Of a DNA stretch of 64,000 nucleotides, positions 51,331 through 60,048 are shown piece by piece. The notes below the pieces were generated by a model that was not told where the DNA came from, made no database searches, and worked only from the letters and a program-made list of their open reading frames with translations. Origin of the DNA: Labrenzia sp. CE80 (lineage in GTDB: Bacteria > Pseudomonadota > Alphaproteobacteria > Rhizobiales > Stappiaceae); the NCBI RefSeq assembly GCF_009650605.1, contig NZ_WAJT01000001.1:1488001-1552000 (forward strand). Reading direction: 5' to 3'. Numbering within the stretch: position 1 is the stretch's first letter; each line of letters begins with the position of its first letter. The translations under genes and the position numbers were made by a program.

Positions 51331-52053
51331 ATGTCCGAGCGCTTCCGCTATATCACCCTGGCCACCAGCCTGCCGCACCTTGGGAGCCTGTTTTCCCAGG
51401 CAAAGGTGCCGCTGTCAGAGTTTCGTCTGAAGCAACGCGTCAAGATGCTGTCGCCCGAACACCAACGCCTGCTCAACCGGGTGATCGAGGTGACGGCATG
51501 GTCGGGCGTTGCCCGCTTTTCAAATGACCAGGAGGTCATTCGACTGGCGAAAGCGGTCATTGATGATCTGAAGGACAATCCGACGCTTCAGGATCTTGTT
51601 CGCGCCCGGATGGAAACGCGCACGGCGATCGCGGCACTTCGGCGCCGGCACGACGGACAAGAGGATGCCGGAACGATATCCGAATGGGGCTTTGGGCGCT
51701 GGTGCCGCCAGATTGAGACCCACTGGACAGACCCGGGCTTCGGCCTGTCGCATTTCATGCCCTGGATCTCCGAGGCCAACCGGCTGATCCAGGCCGGCGA
51801 GCATATCGCCATGGAACGTCTCGTGCTTGGCGAGGTCTTTTCTCAGCTTGACCACTATGGCGCCGGGCATGAGTTCGATTTCGAGGCCATCGTCATCTAC
51901 GTCCTGCGTTGGATCATCGTTGAACGTTGGTCCCGTTATAGCACCGACACAGCGCGTGAACGTCTTGAAACCCTTGTCGGCGACATCCTGACGCCCCCAT
52001 CAGCTGAAGATACGGCGCGAGAGAACCCGCGCCCCGAGGAGGTCCTTTCATGA
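51331..52053 (+). CDS. DUF2764 V-ATPase-associated protein
   Basis: A 240-residue protein with the N-terminal YITLATSLPHLGSL and helical WGFGRWCRQIETHW, the style of DUF2764. This family is found between subunits E and A in V-ATPase operons of Bacteroidetes, Chlamydia and spirochaetes. It is thought to take the place of the missing C subunit as a collar between rotor and ring. That role is inferred. It overlaps the ntpA start by 4 nt. Confidence 0.82.
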   Translation: MSERFRYITLATSLPHLGSLFSQAKVPLSEFRLKQRVKMLSPEHQRLLNRVIEVTAWSGVARFSNDQEVIRLAKAVIDDLKDNPTLQDLVRARMETRTAIAALRRRHDGQEDAGTISEWGFGRWCRQIETHWTDPGFGLSHFMPWISEANRLIQAGEHIAMERLVLGEVFSQLDHYGAGHEFDFEAIVIYVLRWIIVERWSRYSTDTARERLETLVGDILTPPSAEDTARENPRPEEVLS

Positions 52054-53879
52054 CCAGCCATGTGACGTTGCCAGACCCGAGCGCAGAGATCATCGCTGTC
52101 CAGGACGACCTGGTGACGCTTGCACCGCTCGCAGACCACCCTCTAATCAAAAACGAGGTGGTCTACATCATTCCCCACGGCCCCGAACGTGAGGGCCGTA
52201 CAACGGAATATCTGAAGGCCGAAGTGCTGCGAGTACGCGGCAAGACCGCAGAGGCCCAGGTGTTTGAAAGCACAAGCGGTGTGCGGATTGGCGACAAAGT
52301 CATCCAAACCGGCGAGATGCTGTCGGTCGCACTTGGCCCTGGCCTCCTGAGCACCGTCTTTGATGGCCTGCAAAACCCTCTTGCGGATATCGCCGCTCAG
52401 CACGGCTTTTTCCTGCCGCGCGGCGTGTTGACCAATGCGCTCGACACAGCTCGCAAGTGGTCCTTCGAACCGGCGGTAAAATCCGGCGACCAGGTGCAGG
52501 CGGGCGATGTGCTTGGCAAGGTGCCTGAGGGACGCTTTGAACACCGGATTATGGTACCCTTCTCGCTCAAGGGAAAATGGTCCGTGGAGCGCGTACGCGA
52601 AGGCAGCTACACGATCGACGAGATCGTGGTGACGCTGAAGGATGATCGCGGCCAGACACGGGATCTGACCATGGTCCAGCACTGGCCGGTGCGCCGCGCC
52701 ATACCGGACGCCATGGTCTCAGCCGGTCAGAGTGAAAGACTGTATCCCTCCGAGCCGCTGATCACGACCTTGCGCCTGATCGATACGTTCTTCCCGATTG
52801 CACGTGGCGGCATGGGCTGCATCCCCGGTCCATTCGGCGCTGGGAAGACAGTGTTGCAGTCGCTGATTTCGCGGTTTTCAGCGGTCAACATCGTGATCGT
52901 CGTTGCCTGCGGTGAACGGGCGGGCGAAGTGGTGGAGACGATCACCGAGTTTCCGCAACAGTCTGACCCGTCGGGCGATGGCACGCTGATGGATCGAACG
53001 GTTATCATCTGTAACACGTCGTCCATGCCGGTGGCCGCGCGCGAGGCGTCGATCTACACGGGCATCACACTCGGCGAGTATTACAGGCAGATGGGTTTTG
53101 ACGTGCTGTTGATCGCAGACAGCACCTCGCGCTGGGCGCAGGCCATGCGCGAAACCTCCGGCCGTCTAGAAGAAATTCCCGGCGAGGAGGCCTTCCCGGC
53201 CTATCTGGATTCAGCGATCAAGGGCATCTATGAGCGCGCCGGGGTCCTGACCAATGCCGCGGGAGAGACCGGAAGCCTGACCATGATCGGCACCGTTTCT
53301 CCTGCTGGCGGCAACTTCGAGGAACCGGTCACCCAATCGACCCTTGGCACCGTCAAAACCTTTCTCGGCTTGTCGGCTGAGCGGGCCTACAAACGCTTTT
53401 ACCCCGCCGTTGACCCGCTGTTGTCCTGGTCCCGCTATCACGCACAGCTTGGCGATTGGTACCGGGAGAACATTGGCCCGGACTGGGTTACACGTGTCGA
53501 AGAGATGATCGAGCTGCTCGGGCGCGGTGACGAAATCAGCCGAATGATGCAGGTCACAGGCGAAGAAGGCATCTCGACCGACGATTTCGTCGTTCAGCAA
53601 AAGGCCCTGTTTCTGGATATGGTCTACCTTCAGCAGGATGCCTTCGACGATGTTGATGCGTCTGCGCCTCTTGCCCGTCAAAAGGAAACTTTCGATCTGG
53701 TTTATCAGATCGCAACACGGGTTTTCGCGTTCGCTGACAAGGATTCGGTGCGCAAGTCCTTCACCGAACTGACTTCCCTGTTCAAGAACCTCAATTATGC
53801 TGCAGACGGGTCCAAGGAACGGAACGGGCTGATTTCGCAGATCAAAACCCTTGTCGGTAACCTGCCGACTGCGCAATAA
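52050..53879 (+). CDS. ntpA: V-type ATPase catalytic subunit A
   Basis: The ATP-hydrolysing subunit. It has the V/A-specific non-homologous insert between the N-terminal barrel and the P-loop, then Walker A in GCIPGPFGAGKTVLQ. CGERAGEVVETITEFP with the catalytic Glu follows, then Walker B-type VLLIADSTSRWAQAMRETSGRLEEIPGEEAFPAYLDS. The 609-residue length is normal. Last gene of the cluster; the galE promoter follows. Subunits F and G are not found in the cluster. Confidence 0.95.
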   Translation: MTSHVTLPDPSAEIIAVQDDLVTLAPLADHPLIKNEVVYIIPHGPEREGRTTEYLKAEVLRVRGKTAEAQVFESTSGVRIGDKVIQTGEMLSVALGPGLLSTVFDGLQNPLADIAAQHGFFLPRGVLTNALDTARKWSFEPAVKSGDQVQAGDVLGKVPEGRFEHRIMVPFSLKGKWSVERVREGSYTIDEIVVTLKDDRGQTRDLTMVQHWPVRRAIPDAMVSAGQSERLYPSEPLITTLRLIDTFFPIARGGMGCIPGPFGAGKTVLQSLISRFSAVNIVIVVACGERAGEVVETITEFPQQSDPSGDGTLMDRTVIICNTSSMPVAAREASIYTGITLGEYYRQMGFDVLLIADSTSRWAQAMRETSGRLEEIPGEEAFPAYLDSAIKGIYERAGVLTNAAGETGSLTMIGTVSPAGGNFEEPVTQSTLGTVKTFLGLSAERAYKRFYPAVDPLLSWSRYHAQLGDWYRENIGPDWVTRVEEMIELLGRGDEISRMMQVTGEEGISTDDFVVQQKALFLDMVYLQQDAFDDVDASAPLARQKETFDLVYQIATRVFAFADKDSVRKSFTELTSLFKNLNYAADGSKERNGLISQIKTLVGNLPTAQ

Positions 53880-53979
53880 GTTTGGGACACAGCTGAAAGT
53901 CGGCGCCGACGAGTTCGGCTTTCGCTCTCAGCGTTTTTTCAAATGCGCCTTTTTTTGGTGCCCAAGGGTTCGTTTTAGA

Positions 53980-55002
53980 ATGACAATTTTGATTACTGGC
54001 GGCGCTGGCTATATCGGGTCCCATTGCTGCGTCACCTTTCTGGAAGCCGGCCACGATGTGGTCGTCGTCGACAACCTGAGCAATTCCCGCTCTGAGAGCC
54101 TGAAACGCGTTGAGGCGATCACAGGGCAGACGGTCAAATACGAACTGGCGGATATCCGCGACCGTTCGGCCCTCGAAGACATCATGACCCGCTACAAATG
54201 CACCGCCGTCGTGCATTTTGCAGGCCTGAAGGCCGTCGGTGAATCCGTTGCCAAGCCCCTTGAGTACTATGAGAACAACGTCATCGGCACTCATAGCCTT
54301 TTGAGCGCTATGGAGACGGTCGGTGTTCACAGACTGATTTTCTCCTCTTCCGCAACGGTTTACGGTGAACCCCAGTTTCTGCCCCTGACCGAAAGTCATC
54401 CGACTGGACCGGTCAACCCCTATGGGCGAACCAAGCTTATGGTCGAGGAAATGCTGCGCGACCTTGCGGCGAGCGACCCGAAGTGGCGTTTCACGATTCT
54501 GCGCTATTTCAATCCGGTAGGCGCCCATTCAAGCGGTCTGATTGGGGAGAATCCGCTCGGAATACCCAACAATCTCATGCCCTTTATCACTCAAGTGGCT
54601 GATGGCCGACGCGAGCAGCTTTCCGTTTTTGGCGACGACTATGACACAGCCGACGGCACCGGAATTCGCGATTACATCCATGTGGTCGACCTGGTTGAAG
54701 GGCACCTAAAAGCCCATGAAGCGCTTTCCAATCTGACAGGTACGGACAATTGTCTCACCGTCAATCTTGGCACGGGCAAAGGCTATTCCGTGTTGCAGAT
54801 GGTCAGGGCGTTTGAACGCTCCTCCAACAAGAGCATCCCCTACACGATCGCACCGCGCCGCGAAGGCGATGTCGCCGAGTGTTATGCCGACACGAGCGAG
54901 GCGGATCAAAAACTTTCCTGGACCGCCCAGAAAGACCTAGAAGCCATGTGTCACGACACATGGAATTGGGTTTGCAAGAACCCCAAGGGGTATGAGGAGT
55001 GA
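53980..55002 (+). CDS. galE: UDP-glucose 4-epimerase
   Basis: Interconverts UDP-glucose and UDP-galactose for surface polysaccharide. It has the NAD motif LITGGAGYIGSH, the SSSATVYG catalytic Ser region, the YGRTK Tyr-Lys pair and GTGIRDYIHVVDL. The 340-residue length from ATG 53980 is normal; the frame extends upstream over the ntpA end, but that is not used. A 100-bp gap separates it from ntpA. Confidence 0.93.
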   Translation: MTILITGGAGYIGSHCCVTFLEAGHDVVVVDNLSNSRSESLKRVEAITGQTVKYELADIRDRSALEDIMTRYKCTAVVHFAGLKAVGESVAKPLEYYENNVIGTHSLLSAMETVGVHRLIFSSSATVYGEPQFLPLTESHPTGPVNPYGRTKLMVEEMLRDLAASDPKWRFTILRYFNPVGAHSSGLIGENPLGIPNNLMPFITQVADGRREQLSVFGDDYDTADGTGIRDYIHVVDLVEGHLKAHEALSNLTGTDNCLTVNLGTGKGYSVLQMVRAFERSSNKSIPYTIAPRREGDVAECYADTSEADQKLSWTAQKDLEAMCHDTWNWVCKNPKGYEE

Positions 55003-55142
55003 CCGGCAGTCGGCCTACAGATTGACAAGAAATTACCCTGTGATCCAGGCGCTTTTCAAGAGATCGTCACGACGGAACGACGCGCCCGGTTCATGCAATA
55101 TCCGCCTTGCGAACGCCAGTCCACAATGTTACTTAATTACAT

Positions 55143-55155
55143 GTTATAAAATAAC
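55143..55155 (+). promoter_or_regulatory. Zur-type box before znuA
   Basis: GTTAT-AAA-ATAAC, a perfect inverted repeat of the kind bound by Zur, lies 22 bp upstream of the znuA start and overlaps the AT-rich promoter. It predicts derepression under zinc starvation. Confidence 0.7.
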
Positions 55156-55177
55156 GTGACATTCGTTGGAGAGTCCC

Positions 55178-56368
55178 TTGTCCGCTTCAAATCCCCGCTT
55201 CGCGAAGCTGCCCGGTAGAAAAGCCCTGGTCGCCGCAGGCCTATTTGCCACCACACTTCTGGCCGGATCCTTTGCCCACGCCGAACCGCGTGTCGTGACG
55301 ACCATCAAGCCAATCCACTCCCTGGTTTCAGGTGTGATGGAGGGCGTCGCGACGCCAGACATTCTAATCGATGGCGCTGCATCCCCCCATGGTTTTGCCC
55401 TGAAGCCCTCGCAAGCGGCCCAGCTGCAGGATGCGGATCTCGTATTCTGGGTCGGTGAAGGCCTGGAGACGGCCCTTGCCAAGGCCCTGACGTCCGTCGC
55501 GGGCAATGCCGAGGTTGTCGAACTCATGGAAGCGCCGGGACTGACCCTCCTGCCCTATCGCACGAGCGGCGGCTTCGGCGCACATGACCATGATGACGAC
55601 CATGGGCACGGCGAGGAAGATCATCATGATGATGATGATGAGCACGATGACGGCCATGATGATCATGCGCATGGTCACGATGACCACGACGAAGATCATG
55701 ACGATCACGGCGACGAGCATGAAGAACATGCAGAAGGCCATGACGGTCACGAGCACGACCATGATGAGCATGAGCATGATGATCACGCCGAGGGGCATGA
55801 CGACCATGACGAGGAGCATGACCATGCCGCGGGCCATGATGGCCATGACCACGATGGAGCAGACGCGCACATCTGGCTCGATCCAAACAATGCTTTGGTA
55901 ATGATTGACGTCATCGCAGCAGAGCTTGCCGAAAACGATGCGGAAAACGCAGATGCTTATTCGGCGAATGCAGATGCGATGAAAAAGCGGATCACTGAGC
56001 TGACGGCGGAAATCGACAAGGAACTTGCCGGCGTTCGTGGCCGTCCGTTTGTCGTGTTCCACGATGCCTATCACTACTTTGAGGACCGTTTCTCGGTCCA
56101 GGCAGCTGGCGCCATCACGCTTAATCCGGAGACCCCTGCCGGCGCCGACCGGATTTCAGAGGTCCGTGAGACCATCAAGGAGCTGGGTGTTGTCTGTGTC
56201 TTTTCCGAGCCTCAGTTCACGCCAAAACTCGTGAACGTCGTCCTGGAGGGATCCAACGCCAAGACCGCCGTTCTTGACCCCCTCGGTACAGGAATTGAAA
56301 ATGGTCCCGGTCTCTACGAGGCCCTGTTGCGCAAAACGGCGGATTCGATGACCGATTGCCTGTCGTAA
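55178..56368 (+). CDS. znuA: High-affinity zinc-binding periplasmic protein
   Basis: Cluster A-I metal-binding protein delivering Zn2+ to ZnuBC. A signal peptide (ALVAAGLFATTLLAGSFAHA) precedes EPRVVTTIKPIHSLVSGVMEG, which has the first His. Other ligands are in GAASPHGFALKPSQ and FHDAYHYF, with the Glu/Asp side in FSEPQFTPKL. A loop of about 95 residues (roughly 135-230) is almost only His, Asp, Glu and Gly, much longer than in many homologues. TTG 55178 is chosen for the GGAGAG before it; a TTG at 55166 is possible. ZnuB and ZnuC are not in the window. Confidence 0.92.
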   Translation: MSASNPRFAKLPGRKALVAAGLFATTLLAGSFAHAEPRVVTTIKPIHSLVSGVMEGVATPDILIDGAASPHGFALKPSQAAQLQDADLVFWVGEGLETALAKALTSVAGNAEVVELMEAPGLTLLPYRTSGGFGAHDHDDDHGHGEEDHHDDDDEHDDGHDDHAHGHDDHDEDHDDHGDEHEEHAEGHDGHEHDHDEHEHDDHAEGHDDHDEEHDHAAGHDGHDHDGADAHIWLDPNNALVMIDVIAAELAENDAENADAYSANADAMKKRITELTAEIDKELAGVRGRPFVVFHDAYHYFEDRFSVQAAGAITLNPETPAGADRISEVRETIKELGVVCVFSEPQFTPKLVNVVLEGSNAKTAVLDPLGTGIENGPGLYEALLRKTADSMTDCLS

Positions 56369-56388
56369 GACGGCGTACCGACACAAAA

Positions 56389-56423
56389 AGAAAGGCCGCG
56401 TCCGATTGGGACGCGGCCTTTCT
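56389..56423. terminator. Strong bidirectional terminator
   Basis: A stem of at least 14 bp (AAGGCCGCGTCC with GGACGCGGCCTT and flanks) with a 5-nt loop. It is followed by T-rich sequence on the plus strand and by a T-run on the minus strand. It serves the convergent znuA and L,D-transpeptidase genes. Confidence 0.85.
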
Positions 56424-56455
56424 GATTTTACAGGAACGTTCTTGCGGGCTGCGAG

Positions 56456-58432
56456 TTATCCGCGTGCCTTGTCCGTCGCTTCAAGTGCCTTGATCAGGAA
56501 GCGGTCACGATCATAGACATCGGCGAAGTAATCGATCTCACCGTCCATATTCGGCCAGGCTGTGAAATAGGAAACATAGACCGGAATATCGCCACCGACC
56601 TTTTCCTGAGCGTTCTGGCCCTGACCGATCCGTGTCGAGACATAATCCTTGGATTTGCCAAGAACAGCGGCTGCCATAGCCTTTGGATCATGCAAGCGAA
56701 TGCAGCCATGGCTGAAGGCCCGCATGTCCTTCTTGAACAGGCTCTTGGACGGCGTGTCGTGCATGTAGATGTGATGCCTGTTCGGGAAGAGGATCTTGAC
56801 CTCTCCAAGTGCATTGCTGCGGCCCGGGTACTGGCGAACATTCACGGAGGACTTCTTGGCCGCGACCGAATACCAGTCAATGCTGGCCGAAGAGACCTTT
56901 TTGCCACTGACAGTCGTCACTTCGTATCCCGACCGGTCGAGATAGCTTGGATCCTTGGCCAGCTTTGGGATCATCTCATTGACGATGATCGAATAGGGAA
57001 CGCCCCAATAAGGGTTGTATTCAACCACCTCGATCGTGTCGTAAAAGAAGTTGGTTTGATTGGATTTTTTGCCAACGACAACACGCATGGACAGCGGGTC
57101 TTCACCCGGAGCTGTATAGGTCGCGGTGAAAGCGGGCTGGTTGATAAAGACCTTGCGCGCGCCTAGCTCCTCAGGCAGCCAGCGGCTGCGCTCCATGGCC
57201 AGTTCTACCTTGGAGATCTTGGCTTCATTGGTGACCCCAACCATGGCCCGAATGGAGTTCTTGCCGACGATCCCATCCGCGGACAGACCGTTTTCCTTCT
57301 GGAAAGACTTCACAAGAGCAACCAGTTCCGGCGTGTAGTCCTCGCCATCCTGATAGGATTCAAGGGTTGCGGCATGTTCCAGCTTCAGTTCGTCACTACC
57401 GTTCTTCTTGATGGCAGCAACGACATTCGCCATTTCAGGACTGGCCTTGCCAGGCTTGAGGAAGGTGCCCGGCGCGATGACGATCCGATCTTCTTCCTGA
57501 TCCTGGGTGCGCAGTTCGGCCAGCTCCTCTTTCAGAGCCTTGAAGTGCGCGCTTTGGGGCTGATGGCCTTCGATAGAGGCCTGCGCATTGGCGGCAGAAG
57601 CGATCTGCTCCATTGCCGCGACCAAGTCCGGCTTGTGTCTTGGCAGGTCGTGATAGCCGGAAATCCGATTGGGATCGACGCGGCCGCGCTCGGCATCAAG
57701 AATGTAGGTCATGACCGCAGCCGTCATCTGCATTTCGAACGCCATGACTGCGACATCCCGCTCGGCGCCAGCAAGACCCGTGAGATCCGGCAATGCGACC
57801 TGGTAATCCGTGCTGTCGAGACCGAAATCTGCAGCACTTGCGAGCGCCAGAAGCGCTTCCATCGCCTTGGACGTCGGAGCGCCGTCCTGGATCCAGACGA
57901 AATTTGGGTGCTCGCGGTAAAATGCCTTCAGGCCTTCCGCTACTTCCGGCAAGGCCTCGATCGACATGGACTTGAGAGCCGGACGCGCTTCATCGAACGG
58001 GGTCAGGACGATTGGAGCGCTGTCCAATTCGCTGACAGTCTCTTGCCCGGTGCCAGCATCCGTCGCCGGTGCCTCAACCGCAGCAGTGTTGACCTTGGAC
58101 AGGTCGGCCAGCGACACGCTCTTCAGGCGATCGGGCTTGTAGGTGAAATATCTGGGCGCGGAAACGCGAACTTTGATCGCCTTCTTGCGCTCAAGTTCCT
58201 CTTTCGCCTTGAGTTCACGCAGGCGCGCACCTTCCGGATTGAAGAGGCGCTGGAAAAGGCCCTGGGCGTCTGCGTCGGAGACCGACAGGGGCAACATGAC
58301 ACCCGAAACGCCAACGGACAGGACGCTGGCAAGCAAGGCTGAGGCGAGCCGGTTCCGGCGGCCAGCCTCAGGCGGCTCTCCATCTCGCACATTGTGGGCT
58401 TTTGTCATGTCACATGGTGCCAAGCTGTTCAT
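56456..58432 (-). CDS. L,D-transpeptidase (YkuD domain), LdtD/YcbB-like
   Basis: Makes 3-3 peptidoglycan crosslinks or anchors proteins to the wall. After a hydrophobic export segment (LASALLASVLSVGVSGVMLPL) comes a large scaffold region. A peptidoglycan-binding motif follows (LVALVKSFQKENGLSADGIVGKNSI), then the YkuD domain with YMHDTPSKSLF and the nucleophile Cys in FSHGCIRLHDP. ATG 58432 has AAGG upstream; longer frames to 58543 are not supported and ATG 58408 is an alternative. 658 residues. Convergent with znuA. Confidence 0.9.
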   Translation of the reverse strand: MNSLAPCDMTKAHNVRDGEPPEAGRRNRLASALLASVLSVGVSGVMLPLSVSDADAQGLFQRLFNPEGARLRELKAKEELERKKAIKVRVSAPRYFTYKPDRLKSVSLADLSKVNTAAVEAPATDAGTGQETVSELDSAPIVLTPFDEARPALKSMSIEALPEVAEGLKAFYREHPNFVWIQDGAPTSKAMEALLALASAADFGLDSTDYQVALPDLTGLAGAERDVAVMAFEMQMTAAVMTYILDAERGRVDPNRISGYHDLPRHKPDLVAAMEQIASAANAQASIEGHQPQSAHFKALKEELAELRTQDQEEDRIVIAPGTFLKPGKASPEMANVVAAIKKNGSDELKLEHAATLESYQDGEDYTPELVALVKSFQKENGLSADGIVGKNSIRAMVGVTNEAKISKVELAMERSRWLPEELGARKVFINQPAFTATYTAPGEDPLSMRVVVGKKSNQTNFFYDTIEVVEYNPYWGVPYSIIVNEMIPKLAKDPSYLDRSGYEVTTVSGKKVSSASIDWYSVAAKKSSVNVRQYPGRSNALGEVKILFPNRHHIYMHDTPSKSLFKKDMRAFSHGCIRLHDPKAMAAAVLGKSKDYVSTRIGQGQNAQEKVGGDIPVYVSYFTAWPNMDGEIDYFADVYDRDRFLIKALEATDKARG

Positions 58433-58831
58433 TTCGTTTCGCCTTGATCGAAAGGCCGTTTGCCGAGCCTGAAATGACCGGCCAAAACGGCGTTCATCTA
58501 TAAATTTTTGTCGCGCATCATGCCTGCCCCGACACGAGCGCATTTCACTTTTTCAGTTTCGAACCGGAAACAGCCCACTCATTTCCGATCCTGCCGCAGC
58601 ACGACGCCAAACGCGTACGCAAGCTGTGACGATCAACTTCAACGTCTTTACTATACCAATGCACGTCAGTTGGTTAAGGGCGTTTATGACAACAATCAGC
58701 TGGCTTCACGATGCTGTGACCCAAATGCCGCGGTCAGACGTGCTTTCCCGCGATGAGCGCCAGTCCTCCAGACGCAAAAAAGGCCGGACAGGCTGATGCC
58801 CATCAGGCCAATTCTTAACTGAACTGTCGAA
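58433..58831. other. 399-bp gap between the transpeptidase and ssb
   Basis: It holds the promoter region of the transpeptidase (minus strand, AT-richer part) and, near its right end, the terminator of ssb. Frames here are not convincing. Confidence 0.4.
58776..58809 (-). terminator. Probable terminator after ssb
   Basis: On the minus strand a GC-rich imperfect hairpin (CTGATG-GG-CATCAG core with GG/CC flanks) is followed within 10 nt by TTTTTT. It lies 23 bp past the ssb stop. Confidence 0.55.
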
Positions 58832-59395
58832 TCAAAACGGAATTTCGTCATCCATAGGGCCGCCGCCGCCGCCCTGCGGGCCGCCATATCCACCGCCGGA
58901 GGCGCCGCCTCCGTAGCCACCACCGGATCCGCCGGCAGAACCACCACCGGATCCACCGCCATAGTCGCCGCCGCCGGAGCCACCACCATAGCCACCGCCT
59001 GACCCACCGCCGTAGCCTCCACCGCCTTCACCACCGCCCTCGCCGCGGCCATCAAGCATCGTCAGCGTCGAGTTGAAGCCCTGCAGCACGATCTCCGTCG
59101 AATATTTGTCCTGCCCGGACTGGTCTTGCCACTTGCGGGTCTGGAGCTGGCCCTCGAGGTAGACCTTGGATCCCTTGCGCAGATACTGCTCGGCGACCTT
59201 GCACAGACCTTCATTGAAGATCACGACCCGGTGCCATTCTGTTTTCTCCCGGCGTTCGCCGGTTCCGCGGTCGCGCCAGGTTTCAGACGTCGCGATGCGC
59301 AGGTTTGCGATCGGGCGCCCGTCCTGCGTGCGGCGGATTTCGGGATCAGCTCCCAGGTTTCCAACCAGAATGACCTTGTTGACGCTACCCGCCAT
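58832..59395 (-). CDS. ssb: Single-stranded DNA-binding protein
   Basis: Binds ssDNA as a tetramer and recruits repair and replication partners. The OB fold covers residues 1-110 (NKVILVGNLGADPEIRRTQDGRPIANLRIATSE ... KVYLEGQLQTRKWQDQSGQDKYSTEIVLQGF). A long Gly-rich linker (GGGYGGGSGGG repeats) leads to the protein-interaction tip DDEIPF. 187 residues. It is divergent from uvrA, with a LexA-type box in the shared region. Confidence 0.97.
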   Translation of the reverse strand: MAGSVNKVILVGNLGADPEIRRTQDGRPIANLRIATSETWRDRGTGERREKTEWHRVVIFNEGLCKVAEQYLRKGSKVYLEGQLQTRKWQDQSGQDKYSTEIVLQGFNSTLTMLDGRGEGGGEGGGGYGGGSGGGYGGGSGGGDYGGGSGGGSAGGSGGGYGGGASGGGYGGPQGGGGGPMDDEIPF

Positions 59396-60048
59396 GACGC
59401 AAACTCCTTCGTCCGTGATCGCCCCTGCAGCTTTTGCGCACTGTCAGCAGAAGGCCAAACTTGGCCAACGTGCGAACGGGGAGGCGCTGCTTGCCGATCC
59501 TTCGCTCCTGTTGTTCCTCCGAACCTAGACCTATCGGGCAGTCGTCGCGGGATGTTTTCCGGCGCCAGACGTCCTTTTCCACAAGGTGCTGGGTATTTTG
59601 CACTCCGACAAACAGTTCCCTTAGGTCAGAACTGCCTCCCGGAGCCCCTGCCACTGCCTGTCTCGAGAGACTTGGAACAGCAAGTGCCAAATTCAAAGGC
59701 AATATGTTCTTCTTTTGTTTTCTTTAGCAGGAACTGTCAGGAAGTGAAAGACGCCGACAGTTTTCTGCTTGCATGGCCCGCTTCGTTCCACATATGTTCC
59801 CATTCGTAGGATGGTTTCTGTGCTGCACCCGTTGGCTGACGGTGGATCGAAGCTATCTCATACGCGTATGCCATGGTGGCGCAGACGATCTAAGTTGCTA
59901 TATGCGTCGTAAGCAACGACGCGATCTGGTCGTCGTTAGATGACAGGATCGAACTTTTCTGCCCGTTTCCTAACGTGTGCAGGCTCCATGAATTCGAATT
60001 GACCGCGCCAGACATCGCCCGACCGGTCACATCAGGGACGTTTACCGC
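59396..60048. other. 653-bp region between ssb and uvrA
   Basis: No convincing gene. It contains a LexA-type box (59785-59799) and presumably the promoters of ssb and uvrA. A near-match GTTC-N7-GTTT lies at about 59706. A short transcript is possible but no RNA fold stands out. Confidence 0.45.
59785..59799. promoter_or_regulatory. LexA box, alphaproteobacterial type
   Basis: GTTC-CACATAT-GTTC is an exact match to the direct-repeat consensus GTTC-N7-GTTC used by alphaproteobacterial LexA. It is 250 bp before uvrA, a known member of that SOS regulon, and 390 bp before ssb on the other strand. Confidence 0.7.

Noticed and set aside
55584..55901. Methionine- and threonine-rich frame over the znuA His-rich loop
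   Set aside because: It is an artefact of the CAT/GAC codon bias of the loop read in another frame; no real protein composition.
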